Assembly: GCA_905233135.1 (NCBI GenBank)
Contig: CAJOCQ010000011.1
Coordinates: 1-64,000 of the forward strand
Direction: 5' to 3'
DNA from: an uncultured Selenomonadaceae bacterium
Lineage (GTDB): Bacteria; Bacillota; Negativicutes; Selenomonadales; Selenomonadaceae
Length of the DNA stretch: 64,000 nucleotides
Shown here: one piece after another, positions 18,436-26,605 of the stretch
How the letters are laid out: every line of letters begins with the position of its first letter
Position numbering within the stretch: position 1 is the first letter of the stretch
The notes under the pieces: model-generated
The model's input: only the letters and a program-made list of their open reading frames with translations
Databases searched by the model: none
Told to the model about the DNA's origin: nothing
Position numbers and translations under genes: made by a program

Positions 18436-18464
18436 TTGACAGTAAAAATTTTTTGTGCTAAACT
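18436..18464 (+). promoter_or_regulatory. sigma-A-type promoter for tmRNA
   Basis: TTGACA (18436-18441) and TAAACT (18459-18464) with a 17-base spacer; transcription would start a few bases before the RNA. It begins right after the dnaB stop codon. Confidence 0.75.
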
Positions 18465-18483
18465 TGCAAAAATTTTTTGAAAC

Positions 18484-18837
18484 GGGGATGTAATGGTTTC
18501 GACGGGGACAGTTGGGATTTGATAAGCGAGCAGCGGGCTCCTCGAACCGCTTCAGCAAGGGGAAAATGTGTTTTAAATTAAACGCAAACGAAGAATACGC
18601 TTTGGCAGCTTAAAAAGCCTCACTCACCTGCCGACTTCCGCTAGGCGGGATTGAGTGTCAATGCGGGATACTGTAAACGTGCCGCGCCGTAGCGTTTAGG
18701 GGAAATTTTTTCGGCGATTGACTTTGCAAAGTTTGTCAGTGAACTAGGCAAAGTTGAAATTCAATCACTGTCTGCGCTCGGAGAAAGTTGGGTAACGGCG
18801 TTTTCGGAAAGGAGTTCGATTCTCCTCATCTCCACCA
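18484..18837 (+). ncRNA. ssrA: transfer-messenger RNA (ssrA)
   Basis: The 354-nt RNA begins GGGGATGTAATGGTTTCGACGG and ends with a tRNA-like T-arm (GGAGTTCGATTCTCC) and ATCTCCACCA, so CCA is encoded and the ends pair (GGGGAT with ATCTCC). The tag frame reads GCA AAC GAA GAA TAC GCT TTG GCA GCT TAA (18584-18613), giving ANEEYALAA after the tRNA-delivered alanine. tmRNA with SmpB rescues stalled ribosomes and marks the nascent chain for proteolysis. It has its own promoter and terminator. Confidence 0.96.
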
Positions 18838-18850
18838 ACAAGCAAATAAC

Positions 18851-18879
18851 AGCTCGCAACGGCGGGCTTTAATTTTTTT
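18851..18879 (+). terminator. terminator after tmRNA
   Basis: AGCTCGC pairs with GCGGGCT (one T-G wobble), 4-base loop, followed by TTAATTTTTTTA. Confidence 0.7.
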
Positions 18880-18916
18880 ATCCTTGTTTTAAATTTTAAA
18901 TTTTTTTTTATTTATA

Positions 18917-19113
18917 AATGTACTTTCTTTTTTCCGAAGCAAAAAAAGAAAGTACCAAAGAAAAAGTGCTTTTACCGCATTTGCGCCCGTTCAACTTTTT
19001 TCGCGTCGAGCGTTGCAGAAACTGAAGGATTTACCGCCGCGTCTTATTTTAGTTGCAGCAAGTTTAATAGGCGACAAAAAAAGGCGTGAACGGGCGAGTT
19101 GCACTATGTTGGC
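18917..19113. repeat. family A intergenic element (divergent copy)
   Basis: Begins with TTCTTTTTTCCGAAGC and a matching AAAAAAAGAAAGTACC, then CGCCCGTTCA (18984-18993) pairs with TGAACGGGCG (19087-19096). Compared with other copies the stem has changed on both arms (CGTCA/TGACG becomes CGTTCA/TGAACG), so pairing is kept. The 330-base gap after tmRNA holds only the terminator and this element. Confidence 0.65.
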
Positions 19114-19167
19114 TTTTTTATTCTCAAATTTATTTTCCTATTTTCTGAAACGAAAGGAGAAATTTTA

Positions 19168-19539
19168 TTGGCAGAAAAAAAAATAGGCGCGGTTGAAAAC
19201 CTGCGCGAAAAGCTTAACGATTCAATAACGCTTTGCAAAGACCCGCTGCAAATTATTTTGGAAATGGCGGAAATTATCGGCGAACTTTCGGGCGAAAAAA
19301 ATTTTTACCGCACAATTCAAGAAAATATTTCTACAAATTACGGCAAGATTTTTAAAAATAAATTTGCCATTGATAATGAAATTGAAATTGTCAGCGAACG
19401 CTTGAAAAAAATTGAGGCGGCGGCGCAAAATCCCGAATTTGACGACGACGAAAAACGCAGAATTATTTTCGCCCTCGAACGTCACAAAAAAGAAATTGAA
19501 CGCTTGCAAAGTTTGAAAGATAATGCAAAAACATCATAA
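19168..19539 (+). CDS. helical hypothetical protein
   Basis: A 123-residue, highly charged protein without a signal peptide or membrane segment. The sequence is almost entirely helix-forming (NLREKLNDSITLCKDPLQIILEMAEIIGEL ... IVSERLKKIEAAAQNP ... KKEIERLQSLKD) and the C-terminal half could be a coiled coil. TTG 19168 has AAAGGAGA 7 bases before it; a longer frame from 19099 runs through the repeat and is rejected. Its 3' end overlaps the ABC ATPase start by 17 bases, so the two are translationally linked. No family recognised. Confidence 0.7.
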   Translation: MAEKKIGAVENLREKLNDSITLCKDPLQIILEMAEIIGELSGEKNFYRTIQENISTNYGKIFKNKFAIDNEIEIVSERLKKIEAAAQNPEFDDDEKRRIIFALERHKKEIERLQSLKDNAKTS

Positions 19540-20260
19540 GGCTAAATTGTGCGAAACTAAAGTTGAAAATTTCGGCGTCAAAGTCGGCGAACTGACAATT
19601 TTTCAAGACGTAAATTTTACGCTGAATTGCGGCGAATTAACCGCGCTTATAGGTCCGAACGGCGCGGGCAAATCCACGCTTTTAAAATCAATTCTCGGCG
19701 AAGTTTCACATACAGGCAAGCTGAATTATTTCGACGCGAAGGGCAAACATTTGCGCCCAATAATCGGCTATGTCCCGCAAACTTTGAAATTTGATACAAC
19801 TTCGCCGACTTCGGTATTGGATTTATTTCAAGCGTGTTTGACGTGGAAACCTGTTTGGTTATTTTCGGCGGGCGCGTTGCGTGAAAAAGTTTTAAAAATT
19901 TTAAGCCGCGTACAAGCAGAATATTTGATTGACAGGAGATTGGGCGCACTTTCGGGCGGTGAATTGCAGCGCGTGTTATTGGCGTTGGCGTTGGAGCCGT
20001 TGCCGGATTTGCTTTTATTGGATGAACCTGTTAGCGGCGTCGATGAAATTGGCTTGAAAATTTTTTACGAATTGGCGGCGAAACTTTGCGCGGTTGAGGA
20101 TATGGCTATTTTATTAATTTCGCACGATTTGGAAATGGTAAAAAAATACGCAGATCAAGTGATTTTACTTGATAAGCGCGTTTTAAAAATCGGAACTGTT
20201 GACGAAGTTTTTAATTCTGCCGAAATGAAAAAGTTATTTTTTGGAGGGCTTACGATTTAA
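19523..20260 (+). CDS. metal-type ABC transporter ATP-binding protein (ZnuC/MntB-like)
   Basis: A 245-residue ABC ATPase: Walker A GPNGAGKSTLL, GYVPQTLKFDTTSPTSVLDLF, signature LSGGELQRVLLALAL, Walker B LLLLDEPVSGVDEIG and H-loop LLISHDLEMV. The pattern fits the zinc/manganese uptake subgroup (ZnuC). Neither the permease nor the binding protein is next to it: the following gene lies on the opposite strand and overlaps its 3' end by 27 bases. It could work with a permease elsewhere. The start codon overlaps the preceding hypothetical gene. Confidence 0.85.
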   Translation: MQKHHKAKLCETKVENFGVKVGELTIFQDVNFTLNCGELTALIGPNGAGKSTLLKSILGEVSHTGKLNYFDAKGKHLRPIIGYVPQTLKFDTTSPTSVLDLFQACLTWKPVWLFSAGALREKVLKILSRVQAEYLIDRRLGALSGGELQRVLLALALEPLPDLLLLDEPVSGVDEIGLKIFYELAAKLCAVEDMAILLISHDLEMVKKYADQVILLDKRVLKIGTVDEVFNSAEMKKLFFGGLTI

Positions 20261-21109
20261 AAATTTATTAAGTGTCTTACCTTGTTTAGTTTTCCAAGAT
20301 TCATAACCGTCAGTTGAAAGCCCCGTTACAAACTCAGCCGCGCTGGAAGGCTTTTTAAAAGTAATATTTTCTTGCAAAATATTTTCTGAACTGATTTTGG
20401 CATTTATTCTTGCTAATTTTATAATTTCCGGTAAAAGTTCTGATTCCACAGGCGAAATTTGACTGCCCGCCAACAGGGTATATCTTGTAGGAATTACTCG
20501 AAGTTGTGCTTTTATATCGCTTTCAAGCGACTGTATTTTTTTTGAAAGATAAAAAATAGTCGCGTCATCGGCTTCAGGTTGTGGCGGTTGAGGCGCGGGT
20601 AGCGACTCGGGAATAAGTTGCAACGGCGGCGCAGTTGAAATTTCTTTGGGCGGCTCAAAAATTTTGTAGCCGAGAAAATATAAAATTGTTTCAACGTAGC
20701 CTGCAAAAAGTTCCAGCGTGCTTTTCTTTTCTTCGCTGATATTTTCTGAAAAAATTTCGTTGTCGCTTTTAATTTCGTAACGATTGGCGGCGGCGATTTT
20801 TTTTGTAAATTTATCCTTGAGAAATTTTAAGCCCGTCATTTCAAAAGAATTTTCTTTGTACGTGAAAAAAATTGCGTCTTCCCAAAAATCCCCGACGCTT
20901 TTAAATTTGCCCGCGCCAATGTAAACTGCACTTTCGCCGAAAAGAAAATAAATCCCCGCGTGATTTAATTCGGAAATGTTGGCGCAATTTTCAATTTGAG
21001 TTTTTGGAATTTTTAAGGCAATGCCCGCCCAATTATCGGTAGTGCAGCGAATTTTGCCCTGCGCCGTGCCGTCAATCAGATATAATTTAAAATTTTTGTC
21101 TTGAATCAT
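20234..21109 (-). CDS. GIY-YIG-like protein with C-terminal DUF4357-type domain
   Basis: 291 residues. The middle contains a GIY-YIG-like core, HAGIYFLFGESAVYIGAGK (the two motifs are G-I-Y and Y-I-G), flanked by FWEDAIFFTYKENSFEMTGLKFLKDKF. A proline-rich linker (PPLQLIPESLPAPQPPQPE) leads to a helical segment and a C-terminal DUF4357-like block, SSAAEFVTGLSTDGYESWKTK. Proteins with this pairing are found near DNA modification or as stand-alone nucleases; the actual role is unknown. The ATG at 21109 follows the previous stop by 2 bases and has AAAGGT upstream. It converges on and overlaps the ABC ATPase by 27 bases. Confidence 0.75.
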   Translation of the reverse strand: MIQDKNFKLYLIDGTAQGKIRCTTDNWAGIALKIPKTQIENCANISELNHAGIYFLFGESAVYIGAGKFKSVGDFWEDAIFFTYKENSFEMTGLKFLKDKFTKKIAAANRYEIKSDNEIFSENISEEKKSTLELFAGYVETILYFLGYKIFEPPKEISTAPPLQLIPESLPAPQPPQPEADDATIFYLSKKIQSLESDIKAQLRVIPTRYTLLAGSQISPVESELLPEIIKLARINAKISSENILQENITFKKPSSAAEFVTGLSTDGYESWKTKQGKTLNKFLNRKPSKK

Positions 21110-21111
21110 TT

Positions 21112-21447
21112 TTACCGCACCTTTGCCGAAAACAGAAAAATTAAAATCGTGATAAAAATCCCTGCAACGCCGTATTCCCAACCCTCCTCAACAAAAGCGT
21201 AAATCGTGGCGGCAATGCAAAAAAGCGTTGCAAAAAGTGTTTGTTTGGCGGCTTCCCTGCGAAACATAAAAGTTTTGTAGTCAACGCCCGTTTCTTTTTC
21301 AAAACATTCGTGGCAAATAATTTCTTGTTGCCCCTGCAAATTTTTATGTACCAATGCTTCTTCCTGCGCGAGTTTTTTTCCGCACAAGGCGCAATTTAAT
21401 TTAATTTTTTTAGTCTGTTTAACAGGCTCTTTTTTTTCTTCGCTCAT
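21112..21447 (-). CDS. zinc-ribbon membrane protein of unknown function
   Basis: A 111-residue protein with a hydrophilic lysine-rich start, a CALCGKKL ... ICHECFEKE cysteine pair set (C-x2-C ... C-x2-C) that looks like a small zinc ribbon (about 19-55), and two closely spaced membrane helices near the C-terminus (TLFATLFCIAATIYAFV and YGVAGIFITILIFLF). It lies in a tight minus-strand run with the exported protein upstream and the GIY-YIG gene 2 bases downstream. Function unknown. Confidence 0.7.
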   Translation of the reverse strand: MSEEKKEPVKQTKKIKLNCALCGKKLAQEEALVHKNLQGQQEIICHECFEKETGVDYKTFMFRREAAKQTLFATLFCIAATIYAFVEEGWEYGVAGIFITILIFLFSAKVR

Positions 21448-21472
21448 AAAATTAACTCCTTAAAAAAATTTT

Positions 21473-22045
21473 TTATTGGCGCAGATGGTCAAAATAATTT
21501 TTCAAAGTGCTTGCAACTTTTTCGCCGTCCGCGCGGCTTTTAATTTTGTTTGCAAGCACATATTCAAGCGAACTTGCAAAGAAAAAAGTTGCAACGGGAA
21601 TAAACATTTTTCCGCTCTCCGCGTTGCAGTAAGTCATTAAATCGTGGTAAATTTTTTCAAAATCATTAAGCGTTGCGTTGTGTTTGGCGATAACTTCCCG
21701 CAAATATTCGCGCGTTATGCAAAAGGCGTAAATTTCATTGACGACGGACGCGGATTCATTTTTTGCAAGATTAGTCAATTTCTGCATATAAAAATAATCT
21801 TTGACGAATTGAAATTTGCGCGTGTTACTCAACTTTGCAACGCCAACAAAAATTACAATCAACACCGCGCCGCCAATTAAAAGTTCTTGAATAATTTCTC
21901 GTTGCAACTGCGCTTCACGCTCTTTTTTTTCCTGCATAATTTTTTCAAAATCCTGCGGCATAAAATCTTCGTCGGGCGTGTCAGCAAAAACCGTTGCAAC
22001 ATTTAAAAGCAACGCCAAGATTATTGCAAAAAAAATTTTACGCAT
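21473..22045 (-). CDS. exported or membrane hypothetical protein
   Basis: 190 residues: signal peptide (MRKIFFAIILALLLNVATVFA), a charged helical linker, a membrane helix at about 53-72 (ELLIGGAVLIVIFVGVAKL) and a helical cytoplasmic-like C-terminal part. The start codon directly follows the hemL stop codon, so it is translationally coupled to hemL. No family recognised; nothing in the sequence suggests a role in haem synthesis. Confidence 0.7.
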   Translation of the reverse strand: MRKIFFAIILALLLNVATVFADTPDEDFMPQDFEKIMQEKKEREAQLQREIIQELLIGGAVLIVIFVGVAKLSNTRKFQFVKDYFYMQKLTNLAKNESASVVNEIYAFCITREYLREVIAKHNATLNDFEKIYHDLMTYCNAESGKMFIPVATFFFASSLEYVLANKIKSRADGEKVASTLKNYFDHLRQ

Positions 22046-23317
22046 TTAAATTAATTCCCCGAATGCAATTTTGGCGGCGGCGACAGTTTTTTCAAAATCT
22101 GCGTCAGAATGTGCCGCCGATACAAAAAGCGTTTCAAACTGCGAAGGCGCAAGGTAAATCCCCTGTTCCAACATTGATATAAAAAATTTTTTGAATTGCG
22201 CTTGATTGGAGGCGGCGGCGTCCGCGTAATTTTTAACTTTTTTGCCGCTGAAAAATATTGCGAACATTGAACCGGCTTGAGGCGTTTGAATTTCGACGCT
22301 TGCAACTTTTTTTATTTCTTGCAAAAGTTTTGAAGTTCTTGCAGTAAGATTTTCTGTAAAATTCGGCGTGTCTGCCAAAATTTTTAAAGTTTCAATCCCC
22401 GCCGTCATTGCAAGCGGGTTGCCGCTTAAAGTTCCCGCCTGATAAATTCTGCCGTCGGGCGAAACATTGCGCATAATGTCAGCCCTGCCGCCGTAAGCCG
22501 CGCAAGGCAAACCGCCGCCAATTATTTTTCCGAGACAAGTTAAATCGGGCGTAATTTTATATTTGCCCTGCACGTCAATTCTAAAACCGCTCATAACTTC
22601 GTCAAAGATTAACAAAGAACCGAATTTTTTTGTAACATCGCGCAGATTTTGCAAAAAATTTTCTTCGGGCAAAACAAGCCCCATATTTCCTGCAACGGGT
22701 TCAACGATAACGGCGGCAATTTCTTCGCCGTTATTGTCAAAAACTTTCTTTACGGCGTCAATATCATTGTAGGGAAGTGCAAGCGTATCTTTTGCAGTGC
22801 CGCGCGTAACGCCGGGACTTGAAGGCTCGCCGAAAGTTGCCGCGCCGCTGCCCGCGTTTACCAACAACGAATCGCTGTGCCCGTGATAACAGCCGATAAA
22901 CTTTACAATTTTTTCACGATTGGTAAAACCTCTTGCAACGCGGAGCGCACTCATTGTAGCTTCAGTGCCTGAATTTACCATTCTCATAACTTGCATTGAA
23001 GGATAAAATTTTTGTACAAGCGCGGCAAGTTGCGTTTCAAGTTCGGTAGGCGCACCGTAACTTGTACCGCGTTCAACTGCTTTTTTCAGTGCGGCAACAA
23101 TTTTTTCGTGCGCGTGCCCCAAAATCATCGGTCCCCAAGAGCCGACGTAATCAATGTAATTATTCCCGTCAATGTCGAAAATGTAACTGCCCTTCGCACA
23201 GGAAATAAAAGGCGGGTTGCAGTCAACGTTGCTGTAAGAGCGAACGGGACTGTTGACGCCGCCCGGCATAAATTTTTTTGCAAGTGCGAAGGCGGCAGCT
23301 GATTTTTCCAATTTCAA
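22046..23317 (-). CDS. hemL: glutamate-1-semialdehyde 2,1-aminomutase
   Basis: PLP enzyme that makes 5-aminolevulinate from glutamate-1-semialdehyde in the C5 route to haem and corrinoids. Its 423 residues show the class III aminotransferase pattern: PGGVNSPVRSYSNVD near the start, MVNSGTEATMSALRVARG, KFIGCYHGHSD, VIVEPVAGNMG, LLIFDEVMSGFR, the PLP lysine in TCLGKIIGGGLP, and YQAGTLSGNPLAM. The start is TTG 23317 with GGAAGG 12 bases upstream. No other hem gene is nearby, and it heads a four-gene minus-strand run of otherwise unknown proteins. Confidence 0.95.
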   Translation of the reverse strand: MKLEKSAAAFALAKKFMPGGVNSPVRSYSNVDCNPPFISCAKGSYIFDIDGNNYIDYVGSWGPMILGHAHEKIVAALKKAVERGTSYGAPTELETQLAALVQKFYPSMQVMRMVNSGTEATMSALRVARGFTNREKIVKFIGCYHGHSDSLLVNAGSGAATFGEPSSPGVTRGTAKDTLALPYNDIDAVKKVFDNNGEEIAAVIVEPVAGNMGLVLPEENFLQNLRDVTKKFGSLLIFDEVMSGFRIDVQGKYKITPDLTCLGKIIGGGLPCAAYGGRADIMRNVSPDGRIYQAGTLSGNPLAMTAGIETLKILADTPNFTENLTARTSKLLQEIKKVASVEIQTPQAGSMFAIFFSGKKVKNYADAAASNQAQFKKFFISMLEQGIYLAPSQFETLFVSAAHSDADFEKTVAAAKIAFGELI

Positions 23318-23335
23318 AATTTTTCAATCCTTCCA

Positions 23336-23367
23336 ATAAAAAAATTAAGCGGCTAAATTCAAGCCGC
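23336..23367 (-). terminator. terminator after the second GT2 gene
   Basis: On the minus strand GCGGCT pairs with AGCCGC around TGAATTT, then TTAATTTTTTTA. The same hairpin sequence is repeated 3' of the first GT2 gene. Confidence 0.75.
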
Positions 23368-23390
23368 AATATTTATAAATTCTGCAACGA

Positions 23391-24440
23391 CTACCAAAGT
23401 TTGGCAAATTTGATATCAAGATTTATCCTTTCATCTCCTAAATCGTGCGGCATAATGTGTGCCCAATTAAAAAGAAACATCGGATAAAAATAATTTTCCC
23501 CGAAAATTTTTTGGAAAGAATTTTTAACCGTTGAATAAATTTCAGGTGTTATACCTTTGGCGTAAGTTTCGCGGCGAATAACTTCCCAAAAGTCAAGAAC
23601 CAAAACTAAATGAGCCTTTGAAATATATCGGCTATATTCATTGTCTTTGAAAAATTCAATGCTTGAAAAATGTTTATCCATATCTTGCACCATTTTTGAC
23701 ATATTAAGAATAAATTTTTCAAGTTTTTCCGGCGAGAAATTAGCATTTGTACCTGAATCGGGACAATCGCGGCGCACATAGCAAATTATAGGTGTTTTGA
23801 CAAAAACTTTTGCAAGCATAATCCACCACAAAGCGCAATACCTGTGGTCATAACCGTCGGTAAAAATATTATTCGCCAAAACAAATTCTCGGTTAAAAAG
23901 ATTGTATTGAGAATCAATAAAAGTTCCGCCTTGAATCCATTCTTTGAACCTGTCAGACGGACTATTTGACATAACGGTTACTGATTCAAAAGTATGGTAT
24001 TCGGGACAAAAAGGCTTACAATCTTCTATACTGTCAATGATTCCGCTTTTCGGCGAATTCAAGAAAAAAGATTCGTGAACAACATCGGCGTTGCTTTTTT
24101 CTGCAACTTCGTATAAATGTTTGAGGGCGTGCGGCAAATACATATCATCACTATGCAGAACCGCAATATATTTTCCCTTTGCATTATTTAATAAAGCGTT
24201 GGTCGTTCCCCATTCGCCGAGATTTTTTTCATTGCGGTAAAGAATTATTTTGCCTTCAGAAATTTCTTTAGCATATTTTTCTGCAACAAAATTATAGCTG
24301 CCATCAGTTGAACAATCGTCACGAATGATAATTTCATAATCTTCTTGGAAAGTTTGATTTAACGCATTGTCAACGCATTGGGAAATATAATGTTTGCGGT
24401 TGTACATTGGAATTAGTACAGAAATTTTGGGATTGTTCAC
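23391..24440 (-). CDS. family 2 glycosyltransferase (second tandem copy)
   Basis: A 349-residue GT-A enzyme: NPKISVLIPMYNRKHYISQC, the acidic pair in IIRDDCSTDGSYNFV, and the DXD-like VLHSDDMYLPHALKHLYEV. The rest (about 110-349) is family-specific. GTG 24440 with GGAGG 8 bases upstream is chosen over a longer frame. It is clearly a tandem duplicate of the gene at 24513-25559: both share the N-terminal motif set, FKEWIQGG/FQMWLRGE followed by TQYNLFNR-like text, VKTPIICYVRR and the C-terminal YPMFLFNWAHIMP. Probably adds a sugar to a surface polysaccharide; the donor is unknown. Confidence 0.87.
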   Translation of the reverse strand: MNNPKISVLIPMYNRKHYISQCVDNALNQTFQEDYEIIIRDDCSTDGSYNFVAEKYAKEISEGKIILYRNEKNLGEWGTTNALLNNAKGKYIAVLHSDDMYLPHALKHLYEVAEKSNADVVHESFFLNSPKSGIIDSIEDCKPFCPEYHTFESVTVMSNSPSDRFKEWIQGGTFIDSQYNLFNREFVLANNIFTDGYDHRYCALWWIMLAKVFVKTPIICYVRRDCPDSGTNANFSPEKLEKFILNMSKMVQDMDKHFSSIEFFKDNEYSRYISKAHLVLVLDFWEVIRRETYAKGITPEIYSTVKNSFQKIFGENYFYPMFLFNWAHIMPHDLGDERINLDIKFAKLW

Positions 24441-24454
24441 GAAAAAACCTCCTT

Positions 24455-24489
24455 GCAAAAAAAATTTTAAGCGGCTAAATTCAAGCCGC
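24455..24489 (-). terminator. terminator between the tandem GT2 genes
   Basis: The same GCGGCT/AGCCGC hairpin as at 23336-23367, followed on the minus strand by TTAAAATTTTTTTTGC. It shows that the duplication included the 3' untranslated region. Confidence 0.7.
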
Positions 24490-24512
24490 AATGCTTATAA
24501 ATTCTGTAACGC

Positions 24513-25559
24513 CTACCGAGACGGGGGGGCGGGATTAGCGTTATAATTGATTATGTACGAACTGCGACGAAACGGCATAACGTGCGCCCAATTAAAAAGA
24601 AACATCGGATAATAATAATCGTCGCCGAAATATTTTTTGAAAGTATTTTTTACTGCGTTATAAATTTCAGGGGTAACGCCATTGCGGTATATTTCTTTAT
24701 GCATAATCCATGCGCTTTCTCTTACACAAAATGTAAAAGCTTTTGCCATGTATTGATATTCTTCGTTATTTTTCAAAAGTTCAACTTTATTAAATAATCT
24801 GTTGAATTCGCGGGACATTTCTATTTCCACTGAAATAACCTCTTCAATTCCTCGTGGAATTTCTTTTTCCGTTAATTGAACCTTAGGTCTTTTGCGCCTT
24901 ACGTAAAAAATTACGGGAGTTTTTACAAAGACTTTTGCCAACATAGTCCACCACAAAGAAAGGAAAATAGGGTCGCCGCTGGCTTCACCATTAAATATTT
25001 CATTTTCAATCATAAAATTTCTGTTAAAAAGGTTATATTGCGTATCCCAAAAAATTTCTCCCCTTAACCACATTTGAAATCTTTCCGAAGGAATGTCAGA
25101 CATTACAGCAACTTTTTTCGAAATAACAGAATCGTAAGTTTCGCTGACAAAAATTTTGGAATCGTCTTCGGGAAAAATCAGGCAGCCTGAACCGTGTACA
25201 ACGTCCGCATTAAAATTTTCTGCAACGTCATATAAATGTTGCAAGGCGTGCGGCAAATAGGCGTCATCGTTATGCAAAAAAGCTATATATTTTCCCGTTG
25301 CGTCTCTGATTAATTTATTTACATTGACTTTTTCACCCCAATTTTTTTTATTACGAATCAATTTTATTTTGCCTGCCGAAATTTGATTGGCGTATTTTTC
25401 CTGGACAAATTCAAAAACGCCATCAGTTGAACAGTCGTCACGAATAATAATTTCATAGTCTTCTTGAAAAGTTTGATTTAACGCGCTGTCAATGCATTGC
25501 ACAGCATATTGTTTGCGGTTGTACAACGGAATTAATACAGAAATTTTTGGCTTGTCCAC
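24513..25559 (-). CDS. family 2 glycosyltransferase (first tandem copy)
   Basis: A 348-residue GT-A protein: KPKISVLIPLYNRKQYAVQC, IIRDDCSTDGVFEFV, AFLHNDDAYLPHALQHLYDV, then a family-specific C-terminal part with FVKTPVIFYVRRKRPK and YYPMFLFNWAHVMPF. The start is GTG 25559 behind GGAGGTTTAATT. It follows the DUF4931 gene by 11 bases and precedes its paralogue, so the three form a small operon. The last residues (NYNANPAPPSR) differ from the paralogue and are encoded by a GC-richer stretch, a sign of recent 3' rearrangement or slippage. Confidence 0.87.
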   Translation of the reverse strand: MDKPKISVLIPLYNRKQYAVQCIDSALNQTFQEDYEIIIRDDCSTDGVFEFVQEKYANQISAGKIKLIRNKKNWGEKVNVNKLIRDATGKYIAFLHNDDAYLPHALQHLYDVAENFNADVVHGSGCLIFPEDDSKIFVSETYDSVISKKVAVMSDIPSERFQMWLRGEIFWDTQYNLFNRNFMIENEIFNGEASGDPIFLSLWWTMLAKVFVKTPVIFYVRRKRPKVQLTEKEIPRGIEEVISVEIEMSREFNRLFNKVELLKNNEEYQYMAKAFTFCVRESAWIMHKEIYRNGVTPEIYNAVKNTFKKYFGDDYYYPMFLFNWAHVMPFRRSSYIINYNANPAPPSR

Positions 25560-25570
25560 AATTAAACCTC

Positions 25571-26353
25571 CTACTTGAAAATAATTTTTTTATCGCTGAA
25601 ATAAATTTTAAAAACTTCTTCGGCAATTTGCGGAATGTTGCGCGGCAGAAAATGCACGTTGTAGCCTACGAAGTACGGCGAAGTTGCAAAGCGCGGCATT
25701 ATCTTTGCAAAAATTTTTTCGTCCTTATGGTAGAAAAAAATATTGTAGCTGCTTAAATTTTTTCTGAAATAATTCATCAGATAATGTACGCCTATTTGTA
25801 AAAAATCTGCCAAAGTTTCAACACTGCCGCCGCTTTCAACAACAATATTTAATTCGCCGAATCCTACGCGCGGGAAATTTGAAACGTTCAATTCGACGCC
25901 GTTTTTTTCGGCAATGACTAAGCCGCGCAATTCCCGCTCGTCAAAAAGCAATTCCGAATTTAATTTTGGAAAGGCGGCAATTTGCATATGTGGATGCTTA
26001 ATGGTGCCGCCCGACATCGGACCAAAATTTTTAAAAAATAAAACTTCCTCGTACTTGCCGCAATTCAAAAGTTGCCGCCAATGTTTCAAGCCCATTTCGA
26101 TAACGCGGCGCATATGTGCGCGGCTGTACGCGGGCATATCAATATTGCATTCGCTGCCCTCAATCAAAACAAATAAATCTGCGCCTTCAATTACGGGGTA
26201 TTTATTTTTCAAAAAAATTATATCGCCGTCAACGTCCAAAATGTTTGTCAAATGTTCCACGTCGCAAAAAGGGCAGGCGTTTTCGGTATGCACTATATTT
26301 TCGGGCTTCGTTTTTCCAATATCCGTATTAAATTTTATCAGGTTGATTTTCAT
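25571..26353 (-). CDS. DUF4931/GalT-like HIT-fold protein
   Basis: A 260-residue protein resembling galactose-1-phosphate uridylyltransferases. It has a CPFC motif near residue 28 (zinc-type pair), FLKNKYPVIEGADLFVLIEG, a GalT-style active site GGTIKHPHMQIAAFP (H-P-H), and RVGFGELNIVVE in the second half. It is shorter than true GalT and matches the Firmicutes DUF4931 group as I remember it. Nucleotidyl or phosphoryl transfer on a sugar phosphate is plausible. It is first in an operon with two glycosyltransferases, consistent with providing an activated sugar. ATG 26353 lies behind GGAGGGCGGGC. Confidence 0.75.
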   Translation of the reverse strand: MKINLIKFNTDIGKTKPENIVHTENACPFCDVEHLTNILDVDGDIIFLKNKYPVIEGADLFVLIEGSECNIDMPAYSRAHMRRVIEMGLKHWRQLLNCGKYEEVLFFKNFGPMSGGTIKHPHMQIAAFPKLNSELLFDERELRGLVIAEKNGVELNVSNFPRVGFGELNIVVESGGSVETLADFLQIGVHYLMNYFRKNLSSYNIFFYHKDEKIFAKIMPRFATSPYFVGYNVHFLPRNIPQIAEEVFKIYFSDKKIIFK

Positions 26354-26391
26354 TGCCCGCCCTCCAATTTTTTTATTTAGAAATTTTTTTT

Positions 26392-26587
26392 ATACGGTTT
26401 TTCTTTCTTTAGAAGAAAGAAAAGCCGCCTAAAAGAAAGAATCGCCGCCCGCTAGCGCACCATTTGTTGCAGAAATTGCAACCGCCCAAGCGGTTCAACA
26501 AAGTAAGACGTGCGCGAATGTGTTAGAAGAGTGCATAAGCGGGCGGCTTTTTAAGTACGCTTAGCGGCGCATCCTGCGCGTCGTCAC
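26392..26587. repeat. family A intergenic element (divergent copy)
   Basis: Polypyrimidine/polypurine hairpin (TTTTTCTTTCTTT, AGAAGAAAGAAAA) followed by GCCGCCCGCT (26444-26453) pairing with AGCGGGCGGC (26538-26547) and by GGCGCATCCTGCGCG. The stem differs from other copies on both arms but remains complementary over 10 bases. It fills the 252-base gap between the DUF4931 and MBL genes. Confidence 0.65.
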
Positions 26588-26605
26588 TTTTTTAATTAAC
26601 AAATT

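Noticed and set aside
18484-19113. Integrative element attached to the tmRNA 3' end
   Set aside because: tmRNA is a common attachment site, but no integrase and no repeated 3' tmRNA segment are present.
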